Of a stretch of DNA of 64,000 nt, positions 8,868 to 17,206 are shown in pieces; position 1 is the stretch's first letter; every line of letters starts with the position of its first letter. The DNA comes from Mumia flava. Lineage in GTDB: Bacteria; Actinomycetota; Actinomycetes; Propionibacteriales; Nocardioidaceae. Position numbers and translations under genes: made by a program. Location of the stretch: contig NZ_PGEZ01000001.1 of NCBI RefSeq assembly GCF_002797495.1, forward strand, positions 2,294,001 through 2,358,000, read 5' to 3'. Below the pieces are notes generated by a model, which saw nothing but the letters and a program-made list of their open reading frames with translations, had not been told where the DNA came from and did no database searches.

Positions 8868-8906
8868 TTCGTCATGCATGTCCGGTCGGCGGCGACACTT
8901 CGTCAT
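8868..8906. promoter_or_regulatory. Direct repeat TTCGTCAT in the PucR / DUF3152 divergent promoter region
   Basis: TTCGTCAT occurs at 8868-8875 and 8899-8906, 31 bp apart, in the 123 bp between divergent genes. The spacing puts both copies on the same DNA face. It is a possible autoregulatory site for the PucR protein. The octamers are short, so chance is possible. Confidence 0.25.
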
Positions 8907-8970
8907 CGTGACGCGCGGGCCGCGATCCGGCGATCGGGCCGGCTCGCCCGAACCGGGTTAGCGTGACGTG

Positions 8971-9876
8971 ATGCTCGTCCGCGCGCTCGCCGCGACCCTC
9001 CTGCTGAGTCTGGTGCCGTCCGCGCCGGCGGCGGCCGCGGGCGCCAACCCGGCTGCGATGCGCGGGCCTGCAGCGACCGACCGTCAGGCCACCGTGGCGG
9101 CGCAGCAGGAGATCACGGTGGTGCTGCGCCCCCGCACCGTCGGCACGGTCCGCTTCCGGCAGACGCTCCGCCGGACCCTCGGGCGCTACTCGGTGCGCGA
9201 CAACACCTACGCCACCCGCTGGCTGCGCGACGGGCGACCGATCCGCGGCGCGACGAAGGCGCGCTACCGGCTGCGAGCGGCCGACGTCGGGCACCGGATC
9301 GCGGTCCGGGTCACGGTCCGCCATCCCGGACACGTCCCGCGGGTGACGCGATCCGTGGGGCGCCGCGTCAAGCACGTGCGCGACGTCCGCGCGACCGTCC
9401 GTTACACGGTCCGGAGGGACGGGTCGTTCACGAAGGCGATGCGGACGTTCCGCCGCCAGGTCGCCGAGACCCTGAACGACCCCCGGGGGTGGCGTGCGGC
9501 CGGAGTGCGGTTCAAGCGCGTCTCCAGCGGGGGATCGATGACGGTGGTGCTGGCCCGGGCGTCGCGCCTCCCGCGCTACTCGAGCGTCTGCTCCGTCCAG
9601 TGGAGCTGCCGCGTCGGCCGCTACGCGATCATCAACCGACTGCGGTGGCGGACCGCGTCGCCGGCCTGGAACGCGGCGGCGGACACGACCCGTCGCGGCT
9701 ACCGGCACATGGTCGTCAACCACGAGGTCGGCCACTGGCTGGGTTGGGGGCACAAGCAGTGCAGCCGCCAGGGCCGCAGGGCTGCGGTCATGATGCAGCA
9801 GTCGATCAGCCTCGGAGGCTGCCGCTTCAACTCGTGGCCGAAGCGGGCGGAGCTCCGCGTGCCGCGGTACCGGTAG
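8971..9876 (+). CDS. Secreted DUF3152 protein, zinc metallopeptidase-like
   Basis: The protein (301 residues from ATG 8971; GTG 8968 is one codon earlier) has a Sec signal peptide ending near AAAAG. Residues about 50-120 form an Ig-like module with WLRDGRPIRGATKARYRLRA. The C-terminal half is DUF3152, a family seen almost only in actinobacteria. It contains HEVGHWLGWGH, an intact HExxHxxxxxH zinc site (His251, Glu252, His255, His261) as in metzincin peptidases. Cysteines around the site suggest disulfides. The Ig-like module closely resembles those at the C-termini of the two RCC1 proteins downstream. Peptidase activity is inferred; the substrate is unknown. Confidence 0.85.
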   Translation: MLVRALAATLLLSLVPSAPAAAAGANPAAMRGPAATDRQATVAAQQEITVVLRPRTVGTVRFRQTLRRTLGRYSVRDNTYATRWLRDGRPIRGATKARYRLRAADVGHRIAVRVTVRHPGHVPRVTRSVGRRVKHVRDVRATVRYTVRRDGSFTKAMRTFRRQVAETLNDPRGWRAAGVRFKRVSSGGSMTVVLARASRLPRYSSVCSVQWSCRVGRYAIINRLRWRTASPAWNAAADTTRRGYRHMVVNHEVGHWLGWGHKQCSRQGRRAAVMMQQSISLGGCRFNSWPKRAELRVPRYR

Positions 9877-9891
9877 CCGTACGCTTCCGCC

Positions 9892-10512
9892 ATGGCGCGG
9901 TACATCGACCTCCATCCCCAGGACCCTCAGCCCCGCGGGATCGCCCAGGCCGTCCGGATCCTGCGCGACGGCGGGCTGATCGCGTACCCGACCGACTCCG
10001 GGTACGCGCTGGGCTGGACGCTCGACAACGCCGACGCGCTCGATCGGGTCCGGCGGATCCGGCAGCTGGACGACAAGCACCACTTCACGCTCGTGTGTCG
10101 CGACTTCGCGCAGCTCGGACAGCTGGTGAGCATGGACAACGCGGTGTTCCGGCTGGTCAAGTCCGCGACTCCGGGGCCGTACACGTTCATCCTCCCGGCC
10201 GAGCGCGAGATCCCGCGCCGGATGCTGCACCCGAAGAAGAAGACCGTCGGCGTGCGGATCCCCCAGCACCGGGTCGTCGCGGCCCTGCTCGACGAGCTCG
10301 GCGAGCCGCTGGTCTCCAGCACGCTGCTGCTGCCCGGCGCCGACCATCCCATGACCGAGGGTTGGGTGGTCAACGACGAGCTCGGGATGCAGGTCGACGC
10401 CGTCCTCGACTCCGGCGAGACGCCGGCCGAGCCGACCACGGTCGTCGATCTGTCCGACGGCGTGCCGGAGGTCGTACGGGTGGGCGCGGGCGACGTCAGC
10501 CGGTTCGAGTGA
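9892..10512 (+). CDS. YciO/YrdC/Sua5-family protein, YciO branch
   Basis: This 206-residue single-domain protein is the same size as E. coli YciO. It carries the YrdC-type nucleotide and threonine pocket motifs GGLIAYPTDSGYALGW near residue 27 and HHFTLVC near residue 62. The basic patch HPKKKTVGVRIP comes from the tRNA- or RNA-binding surface. Family members of the Sua5/YrdC type make threonylcarbamoyl-AMP for the t6A modification of tRNA; the YciO branch is much less active and its role is uncertain. A Sua5-type regulatory domain is absent. It begins 15 bp after the DUF3152 gene and ends 6 bp from the convergent RCC1 gene. Confidence 0.85.
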   Translation: MARYIDLHPQDPQPRGIAQAVRILRDGGLIAYPTDSGYALGWTLDNADALDRVRRIRQLDDKHHFTLVCRDFAQLGQLVSMDNAVFRLVKSATPGPYTFILPAEREIPRRMLHPKKKTVGVRIPQHRVVAALLDELGEPLVSSTLLLPGADHPMTEGWVVNDELGMQVDAVLDSGETPAEPTTVVDLSDGVPEVVRVGAGDVSRFE

Positions 10513-10518
10513 CGCGGC

Positions 10519-12288
10519 TCAGCGCCGCCGGATCTTCACCTTCTTCGAGGTCGCTCGAGCAGCGGTCGTGTACGGCGCTTTCGCGGTGACGCGGACGCGG
10601 AGCTTCTTCCCGGCGTCGGCCTTGCGCACGCGGTAGACCCGCTTGCCACCCTTGGCGCCGCGGATCTTCTTCTTCCCGCGGTACCAGCGGTACGCGACGC
10701 GGGTCGGGGTGGCGTTCCAGCGGCCCTTGGTCGCCTTGAGGCGCTTGCCGACCTTCTTCTTGCCGCGGATCTTGGGCCGCTTGGTGTTCTTGAGCACGAG
10801 CCTGACCCGTGCCGTCGGCGCTGAGGTGGTCGCATCGCTCGAGCCGGGCAGGGTGGCGGTGATGCGGACCTTGATCCGCTTCTTCCAGTCGGCGCGGACC
10901 AGCCGGTACGTCCGGTGCGTCGCGCTGGTGATCGGCTTGCCGCCGCGGTACCACCGGTAGTCGACTTTCGCCCCGCTGGGGAGCCACGTGCCGCCGCGCG
11001 CCGTGAGCAGCCGGCCGACCTTGCGGGTGCCGGTGATCCGCGCGGAGGAGGTCCGCACGATCGGCTGGCCGGACAGCGGTTTCAGGCTGCGCTGCGGCTC
11101 CAGGGTGGGTTCACCGGTGAGCTGGCCCTTGTCGTTGCGTCCGGTGCCGTAGACGACGCCGTTGCGGCCCAGGAGCAGCGTCGTGTTGGACCCGGCCGAG
11201 ATCTGGGCGATCGGACCGGTCACCGAGGGGACCCCGGCGAGTGGGGTGAGGGTGTCTCGGCTGCCGTCTCCTGTCAGCCGGCCGTCGTCGCTGGACCCCG
11301 TGCCGTAGGCGATGCCGTCGGAGCCGAGGACCACCGAGGTGAAGTTTCCGGCGCTGATCGCGACCGCGTCGACGCCGGACGGCAGCCCGGCCAGCGGGGT
11401 GAGCGTGTCCAGCTCGGTCTCCTCCCCGGTCAGTTCTCCGTGGCGGTTGTCGCCGGTGCCGTAGGCGACGCCGTCGTCGCCGAGCACGAGCGAGTGGAAC
11501 TGGCCCGCGTCGATGGCGATGGCCTCGACGCCGTCGGGCAGGCCGGTCAGCGGGGTGAGCGTGGTCTTCGTGGTCTGGGTGCCGGTGAGCTGTCCGTAGC
11601 CGTTGTAGCCCGTGCCGTAGGCGATGCCGTCGTCGCCGAGGACGAGCGAGTGGGAACCCACGCTCGCGGCGATCGCGACCGCGCGGACATCCGGCGGAAG
11701 CTCCATCGGGGTGAGCGTGTACGTCCTGATGGCGTTCCCGGTGATCTGTCCGTTGGAGCCGTAGCCCGTGCCGTAGGCGACGCCGTCGTCGCCGAGCACC
11801 AGCGAGTAGTTGGCCCCCGCCGCGGCCGCGGTGGCGCTGACCCCGGAGGGGAGGCCGACCATCGGAGTCAGCGTCGTGCGCTGGGGGTCGGGGTTCTCCT
11901 CGTCCTCGTCGGTGAGCTGGCCGTGGCCGTTGCGTCCCGTGGCGTACGGGATGCCGTCGTCGCCGAGGACGAGCGAGTGCTCGAACTCGGCGCTGACCGC
12001 GGCGGCGTGGACGCCGGACGGCAGACCGGTCATCGGCGTGAGCGTGGTCTTGGGGTTGTCGGTTCCGGTGATCTGACCGGTCCCGTTCGAGCCGGTGCCG
12101 TACGGCCGGCCGTCGGCGCCGACGACGACCGTGTGGGTGTTGCCGGCGGCGATCAGCGTCGCCTGTGCGACGGTGGGTGGCGGCGTCGGTGTCGCGGCGG
12201 ACGCGATGGGCGCCGCACCGACGCCGGCGCCGACCAGGGTGAGCGCGATCGCGGGCGCGACGAGGCTGTGTCGAACGGGTCGGGTCAT
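10519..12288 (-). CDS. Secreted RCC1-repeat (beta-propeller) protein, copy 1
   Basis: This 589-residue protein has an N-terminal signal peptide (hydrophobic stretch to about residue 32, AASA-type site). Seven RCC1-like repeats of about 50 residues span 40-400, each with SLVLGDDGxAYGTGYxxxGQLTG, followed by TLTPLxGLPxGV. They should form one seven-bladed propeller. Two Ig-like modules of about 85 residues then carry YRWYRGGKPI and YRWYRGKKKI, and the last is very rich in Lys and Arg. There is no LPxTG or other anchor; the basic end could bind the wall. It lies 6 bp downstream of a close paralogue with an AAGGG ribosome site. Function is unknown. Confidence 0.88.
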   Translation of the reverse strand: MTRPVRHSLVAPAIALTLVGAGVGAAPIASAATPTPPPTVAQATLIAAGNTHTVVVGADGRPYGTGSNGTGQITGTDNPKTTLTPMTGLPSGVHAAAVSAEFEHSLVLGDDGIPYATGRNGHGQLTDEDEENPDPQRTTLTPMVGLPSGVSATAAAAGANYSLVLGDDGVAYGTGYGSNGQITGNAIRTYTLTPMELPPDVRAVAIAASVGSHSLVLGDDGIAYGTGYNGYGQLTGTQTTKTTLTPLTGLPDGVEAIAIDAGQFHSLVLGDDGVAYGTGDNRHGELTGEETELDTLTPLAGLPSGVDAVAISAGNFTSVVLGSDGIAYGTGSSDDGRLTGDGSRDTLTPLAGVPSVTGPIAQISAGSNTTLLLGRNGVVYGTGRNDKGQLTGEPTLEPQRSLKPLSGQPIVRTSSARITGTRKVGRLLTARGGTWLPSGAKVDYRWYRGGKPITSATHRTYRLVRADWKKRIKVRITATLPGSSDATTSAPTARVRLVLKNTKRPKIRGKKKVGKRLKATKGRWNATPTRVAYRWYRGKKKIRGAKGGKRVYRVRKADAGKKLRVRVTAKAPYTTAARATSKKVKIRRR

Positions 12289-12294
12289 GGTGGC

Positions 12295-14061
12295 TCAGCC
12301 CTTTCGGATGCGGACCCGCTTCGAGAAGGCGTGGGCCATCGTGGTGTACGGGGTGTGGGCGGTGACGCGGACGCGGATCTTCTTGCCGGCGTCCTTCTTC
12401 CTGACGCGGTAGACGCGGTGGCTGCCTTTGGCGCCGCGGATCTGCTTCTTGCCGCGGTACCAGCGGTACGAGACCCGGACCGTCGGTGCGTTCCAGCGGC
12501 CCGGGGTCGCCTTGAGACGCTTGCCGACCTTCCTCTTGCCCCGGATGGTCGGTCGCCGGGTGTTCTTGAGGACCATCGAGACCCGCGCCGTCGGGACCGA
12601 GGTGGTCGCATCGCTCGAGCCTGGCAGGGTGGCGGCGATGCGGACCTTGATCCGCTTCTTCCAGTCGGCCCTGACCAGCCGGTACGTCCGCTTGGTTGCG
12701 CCGCCGATCGGCTTGCCGTCGCGGTACCACCGGTAGCCGACCCGCGCTCCTGTGGGCGACCAGACGCCGCCACGGGCCGTGAGCAACCGCCCGACCTTCG
12801 GCCTCCCGGTGATCCGCGCGGAGGCGGTCCGCACGATCGGTTGGCCGGACAGCGGCTTCAGGCTGCGTTGCGGCTCCAGGGTCGGCTCACCGGTGAGCTG
12901 GCCCTTGTCATTGCTGCCGGTGCCGTAGACGACGCCGTTGCGGCCCAGGAGCAGCGTCGTGGCCGGTCCGGCTGAGATCTGGGCGATCGGGCCGGTCGCC
13001 GAGGGGACCCCGGCGAGTGGGGTGAGGGCCTGGCGGTCGCCCGTTCCGGTGAGCTGTCCGTAGGGGTTGTAGCCCGTGCCGTAGGGGATGCCGTCGGAGC
13101 CGAGGACCACCGAGGTCCCGTACCCGGCGCTGATCGCGACCGCGTCGACGCCGGACGGCAGCCCGTCCAGCTCGGTGAGCGTGGTGAGCTTCGCCGCGTC
13201 CCCGGTCAGCTCTCCCCAGATGTTGCCGCCGGTGCCATAGGCGACGCCGTCGTCGCCGAGCACGAGCGAGTGGAACTGGCCCGCGTCGACGGCGATGGCC
13301 TCGACGCCGTCGGGCAGGCCGGTCAGCGGCGTGAGGGCCTGGCGGTTGCCCGTTCCGGTGAGCTGTCCGTAGCCGTTGTAGCCCGTGCCGTAGGCGATGC
13401 CGTCGTCGCCGAGGACGAGCGACTGGAGGTACCCGCTCGCGGCGATCGCCACCGCGCGGACATCCGGCGGGAGCTCCATCGGGGTGAGCGTGTGCGTCCC
13501 GAGCTCGTTCCCGGTGATCTGCCCGTTGAGGCCGTAGCCCGCGCCGTAGGCGACGCCGTCGTCGCCGAGCACCAGCGAGTAGTAGCTGCCGGCCTCGACC
13601 GCGGTGGCACTGACCCCGGAGGGGAGGCCGACCATCGGGGTCAGCGTCCGGCGCTGGGGGTCGGGGTTCTCCTCGTCCTCGTCGGTCAGCTGGCCGTGGC
13701 CGTTCAGCCCCGTGGCGTACGGGATGCCGTCGTCGCCGAGGACGAGCGAGTGCACGACGTCGGCGCTGACCGCGGCGGCGTGGACGCCGGACGGCAGACC
13801 GGTCATGAGCGTCAGCGTGGTCTTGGGATTGTCGGTTCCGGTGATCTGGCCGTCCTGATTCGAGCCGGTGCCGTACGGCCGACCGTCGGCGCCGACGACG
13901 ACCGTATTGCCTTCGCCGGCCGCGATCAGCGTCGCCTGCGCGACGGTGGGTGGCGGCGTCGGTGTCGCGGCCGACGCGATGGGTGTGGCCGCGAGGCCCG
14001 CGCCGGCGAGGGCGAGAACCAGGGCGGGAACGACGAACGAGCGGCGTGCGTGCGGACGCAT
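12295..14061 (-). CDS. Secreted RCC1-repeat (beta-propeller) protein, copy 2
   Basis: This 588-residue protein has the same layout as the gene that follows it: signal peptide, seven RCC1-like blades (about 38-400) and two C-terminal Ig-like modules with YRWYRDGKPI and YRWYRGKKQI. Long stretches are identical to copy 1, for example VDAGQFHSLVLGDDGVAYGT. Differences cluster in loop residues between blades (GSNQDGQITG here, GSNGTGQITG there). This is a tandem duplication. ATG 14061 is first in the two-gene unit, so the promoter should lie between 14062 and about 14160. A role in wall or surface binding is possible but unproven. Confidence 0.88.
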   Translation of the reverse strand: MRPHARRSFVVPALVLALAGAGLAATPIASAATPTPPPTVAQATLIAAGEGNTVVVGADGRPYGTGSNQDGQITGTDNPKTTLTLMTGLPSGVHAAAVSADVVHSLVLGDDGIPYATGLNGHGQLTDEDEENPDPQRRTLTPMVGLPSGVSATAVEAGSYYSLVLGDDGVAYGAGYGLNGQITGNELGTHTLTPMELPPDVRAVAIAASGYLQSLVLGDDGIAYGTGYNGYGQLTGTGNRQALTPLTGLPDGVEAIAVDAGQFHSLVLGDDGVAYGTGGNIWGELTGDAAKLTTLTELDGLPSGVDAVAISAGYGTSVVLGSDGIPYGTGYNPYGQLTGTGDRQALTPLAGVPSATGPIAQISAGPATTLLLGRNGVVYGTGSNDKGQLTGEPTLEPQRSLKPLSGQPIVRTASARITGRPKVGRLLTARGGVWSPTGARVGYRWYRDGKPIGGATKRTYRLVRADWKKRIKVRIAATLPGSSDATTSVPTARVSMVLKNTRRPTIRGKRKVGKRLKATPGRWNAPTVRVSYRWYRGKKQIRGAKGSHRVYRVRKKDAGKKIRVRVTAHTPYTTMAHAFSKRVRIRKG

Positions 14062-14134
14062 GTGTGAACCCCATTCCGGTGAGAACCGTGCGTAACGTAG
14101 CCGGTCCGGAACGGGGAAGGTGGCACGTTTTCAC

Positions 14135-14160
14135 CGTTCCGTGCGTTTCGGCACGGAACG
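14135..14160. promoter_or_regulatory. 10-bp inverted repeat in the RCC1 / mmsA divergent region
   Basis: CGTTCCGTGC (14135-14144) and GCACGGAACG (14151-14160) are perfect reverse complements separated by six bases. Related half sites (GGAACGG at 14108, GAACCGTGCG near 14086, GGAACG near 14200) surround it. It lies between the divergent RCC1 and mmsA genes and may be an operator for either. Confidence 0.4.
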
Positions 14161-14277
14161 CAGAGCGCCGGACCTTCAGGCCGCGCCGGTCGCCGCTACG
14201 GAACGTCAGCACGAGCCGTTACGGGGTGACAGATCGTCCGTTGCCGGACACCTGTGATCGGCCCCACCCTCGTAGTC

Positions 14278-15780
14278 ATGACCGCTTTGATTCCGCACTG
14301 GGTTGATGGTGCTCGTTTTGATGGCACCTCGGGCCGTACCGGCGACGTGACGAATCCTGCGACCGGCGCTGTTTCTGGCCGGGTTGCTTTTGCCGATGCT
14401 GGGGATGCTGATCGGGTGATCGCGTCGGCGGCTGCTGCGGCTCGTGGGTGGGCCGAGACGTCGTTGACCAAGCGCACCCAGATCGTGTTCGCGTTCCGTG
14501 AGCTGTTGAATGCCCGCAAGTCCGAGCTGGCGGCGATCATCACCGCCGAGCACGGCAAGGTCCTCGACGACGCCCTGGGTGAGGTCACCCGCGGGCTGGA
14601 GGTGGTGGAGTTCGCCTGCGGGATGCCGCACCTGGTCAAGGGTGCCTATTCCGAGGGCGTGTCGACTGGGGTGGATGTGCACTCCAAGCGTCAGCCGCTC
14701 GGTGTGGTCGGGATCATCAGCCCGTTCAACTTCCCGGCGATGGTGCCGATGTGGTTCTTCCCGGTCGCGATCGCCGCCGGCAACACCGTCGTCCTCAAGC
14801 CGTCGGAGAAGGACCCGTCGGCTGCGGTCTGGATCGCGGAGCTGTGGAAGGAGGCCGGTCTGCCCGATGGTGTGTTCAACGTGCTGCAGGGTGACAAGGT
14901 CGCCGTGGACGCGGTCCTGGACTCCCCGGAGGTGAAGGCCGTCAGCTTCGTGGGGTCGACGCCGATCGCCCGCTACGTCTACGAGCGGGCCAGCCAGTCG
15001 GGCAAGCGGGTCCAGGCGCTGGGTGGGGCGAAGAACCACATGGTCGTCCTTCCCGACGCCGACCTCGACCTCGCCGCCGACCAGGCCGTCTCTGCCGGGT
15101 TCGGGTCGGCCGGGGAACGGTGCATGGCGATCAGTGTGGTGGTCGCGGTCGGGGGGATCGGTGACGAGCTGGTCGCGAAGATCGCCGACCGGACCCGCAC
15201 CCTGGCCGTCGGTGACGGCACCCGCGGCTCGGACATGGGGCCGCTGGTCACCAAGGCTCACCGGGACAAGGTCGCCTCCTACGTCGAGGCCGGCGAGGCC
15301 GCGGGGGCGAAGGTCGTCGTCGACGGCCGCGATGTGCAGCCCGACGGGGGTGCGGAGGGGTTCTGGCTCGGCCCGACCCTGTTCGACCACGTCGATGTCG
15401 ACTCCTCGATCTACACCGACGAGATCTTCGGCCCGGTGCTGTCGGTCGTGCGGACCGAGACCTACGACGAGGCGGTCGAGCTGATCAACGCCAACCCCTA
15501 CGGCAACGGGGTCGCGTTGTTCACCTCCAACGGCGGTGCGGCGCGGAAGTTCGAGCACGACATCGAGGTCGGGATGATCGGGATCAACGTGCCGATCCCG
15601 GTGCCGATGGCCTACTACTCCTTCGGTGGGTGGAAGAACAGCCTGTTCGGCGACTCCCACGCCCACGGAATCGAAGGTGTGCACTTCTTCACCCGTGGCA
15701 AGGTGATCACCTCACGCTGGGGCGACCCCGCCGTCAAGCCCGTCGGCGGACTCGAGCTCGCCTTCCCGAAGAACAGCTGA
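14278..15780 (+). CDS. mmsA: Methylmalonate-semialdehyde dehydrogenase (CoA-acylating) type aldehyde dehydrogenase
   Basis: This 500-residue enzyme is an MmsA-type dehydrogenase. The cofactor region has FNFPAMVPMWFFPVAIAAGN and VVLKPSEKDPS. The catalytic Cys282 lies in GSAGERCMAIS. The C-terminal signature FGDSHAHGIEGVHFFTRGK is characteristic of this CoA-dependent branch. Such enzymes turn malonate semialdehyde (from beta-alanine) or methylmalonate semialdehyde (from valine) into acetyl- or propionyl-CoA. Being first in an aminotransferase/polyamine operon favours the beta-alanine or omega-amino-acid route. No ribosome site is obvious before ATG 14278; an in-frame GTG at 14254 is the alternative. 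The first 45 codons are unusually rich in T-ending codons. Confidence 0.88.
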   Translation: MTALIPHWVDGARFDGTSGRTGDVTNPATGAVSGRVAFADAGDADRVIASAAAAARGWAETSLTKRTQIVFAFRELLNARKSELAAIITAEHGKVLDDALGEVTRGLEVVEFACGMPHLVKGAYSEGVSTGVDVHSKRQPLGVVGIISPFNFPAMVPMWFFPVAIAAGNTVVLKPSEKDPSAAVWIAELWKEAGLPDGVFNVLQGDKVAVDAVLDSPEVKAVSFVGSTPIARYVYERASQSGKRVQALGGAKNHMVVLPDADLDLAADQAVSAGFGSAGERCMAISVVVAVGGIGDELVAKIADRTRTLAVGDGTRGSDMGPLVTKAHRDKVASYVEAGEAAGAKVVVDGRDVQPDGGAEGFWLGPTLFDHVDVDSSIYTDEIFGPVLSVVRTETYDEAVELINANPYGNGVALFTSNGGAARKFEHDIEVGMIGINVPIPVPMAYYSFGGWKNSLFGDSHAHGIEGVHFFTRGKVITSRWGDPAVKPVGGLELAFPKNS

Positions 15781-15803
15781 GCCCCAAGAACAGCCGAGGG
15801 TCT

Positions 15804-15837
15804 CGACAGGCTCAACCGCCGACGGTTGAGCCTGTCG
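15804..15837. repeat. Perfect 15-bp hairpin between mmsA and the aminotransferase gene
   Basis: CGACAGGCTCAACCG (15804-15818) pairs perfectly with CGGTTGAGCCTGTCG (15823-15837) around a four-base loop. It lies 10 bases before the aminotransferase ribosome site. Its GGTCTCGAC opening resembles the ends of the repeat family elsewhere in the window. It could be an intercistronic stability element, a partial terminator or a translation brake. Confidence 0.6.
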
Positions 15838-15856
15838 GAACCACACAAGGAGAGAC

Positions 15857-17206
15857 ATGAAGGACCGCACGTACGAGCTGGACCGCGCCCACGTCTTCCA
15901 CTCGTGGTCGGCGCAGGCCTCGCTGACCCCGATGGTGGTCGAGCGCGCCGAGGGCAGCTACCTGTGGGACAACGACGGCACCAAGCTGCTCGACTTCTCC
16001 TCGCAGCTGGTCTTCACCAACATCGGGCACCAGCACCCGCGTGTGGTCAAGGCGATCCAGGACCAGGCCGCGACGCTGTGCACGATCGCGCCGCAGCACG
16101 CCAACGCGGCGCGCTCGGAGGCCGCGCACCTGATCGCCGAGCTCGCCCCCGGCGACCTCGACCGGGTCTTCTTCACCAACGGCGGTGCGGACGCGGTCGA
16201 GCACGCGGTGCGGATGGCGCGGCTGCACACCGGGCGGCGCAAGGTGCTGTCGCGCTACCGCTCGTACCACGGCGGCACCCAGACGGCGATCAACCTCACC
16301 GGCGACCCGCGTCGCTGGCCGAACGACGTGGGCGCCGACGGCGTCGTCCACTTCTTCGGGCCGTTCCTCTACCGCTCGGAGTTCCACGCGACGACCGAGG
16401 CCGAGGAGTGCGAGCGCGCGCTGGCGCACCTCGAGCACACGATCCAGCTGGAAGGGCCGGACACGATCGCCGCGATCATCCTCGAGACGATCCCGGGCAC
16501 GGCCGGCATCATGCCGCCGCCCCCGGGCTACCTGGAGGGCGTGCGCGCGCTCTGCGACCGGTACGGGATCGTGTGGATCGCCGACGAGGTGATGGCGGGC
16601 TTCGGCCGGACCGGCACGTGGTTCGCGCTCGACCTGTACGACGCGGTCCCGGACCTGATCACGTTCGCCAAGGGCGTGACGTCGGGCTACGTCCCGATGG
16701 GCGGCGTGATCATCTCCCCGCGGATCGCGGCCACGTTCGACGACCGTCCGTACCCCGGCGGGCTCACGTACTCCGGTCACCCACTCGCCGCCGCCGCGGC
16801 GGTCGCGACGATCGAGACGATGAAGGACGAGAAGATGGTCGAGCACGCGGCGATGCTCGGCGAGGAGGTCTTCGGGCCCGAGCTGCGCGCGATGGCCGAG
16901 CGGCACGCGTGCGTCGGTGAGGTCCGCGGCGTCGGCGCGTTCTGGGCGCTGGACCTCGTCGCGGACGCCGCCACGAAGGAGCCGCTGGCGCCGTACGGCG
17001 GGTCGAGCCCGGCGATGAACGAGGTGATCGCCGCCTGCAAGAAGGGCGGCATGCTCCCGTTCGCGAACTTCAACCGGATCCACGTCGTCCCGGCCCTCAA
17101 CATCACCGTCGACGAGGCCCGCGAGGGGCTCGCCGCACTCGACGCCGCACTCACCGTCGGAGACGCCCACGTGCACAGCGTCGGGGACGCGCATGCCGGT
17201 GCGTAG
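15857..17206 (+). CDS. Class III pyridoxal-phosphate aminotransferase (omega-amino acid or polyamine)
   Basis: This 449-residue enzyme has the class III fold. The phosphate-binding GGADAVEHAVRMAR follows the FFTNG strand. The aromatic HGGTQTA loop is present, the cofactor Asp sits in WIADEVMAGFGRTG, and Lys272 in TFAKGVTSGY should form the internal aldimine. TYSGHPLAAAAA is the usual distal motif. Relatives use putrescine, GABA, beta-alanine or taurine with pyruvate or 2-oxoglutarate. ATG 15857 follows AAGGAG at 15847. It fits with MmsA: the aminotransferase would make a semialdehyde that MmsA oxidises. The exact amine is not determined. Confidence 0.9.
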   Translation: MKDRTYELDRAHVFHSWSAQASLTPMVVERAEGSYLWDNDGTKLLDFSSQLVFTNIGHQHPRVVKAIQDQAATLCTIAPQHANAARSEAAHLIAELAPGDLDRVFFTNGGADAVEHAVRMARLHTGRRKVLSRYRSYHGGTQTAINLTGDPRRWPNDVGADGVVHFFGPFLYRSEFHATTEAEECERALAHLEHTIQLEGPDTIAAIILETIPGTAGIMPPPPGYLEGVRALCDRYGIVWIADEVMAGFGRTGTWFALDLYDAVPDLITFAKGVTSGYVPMGGVIISPRIAATFDDRPYPGGLTYSGHPLAAAAAVATIETMKDEKMVEHAAMLGEEVFGPELRAMAERHACVGEVRGVGAFWALDLVADAATKEPLAPYGGSSPAMNEVIAACKKGGMLPFANFNRIHVVPALNITVDEAREGLAALDAALTVGDAHVHSVGDAHAGA

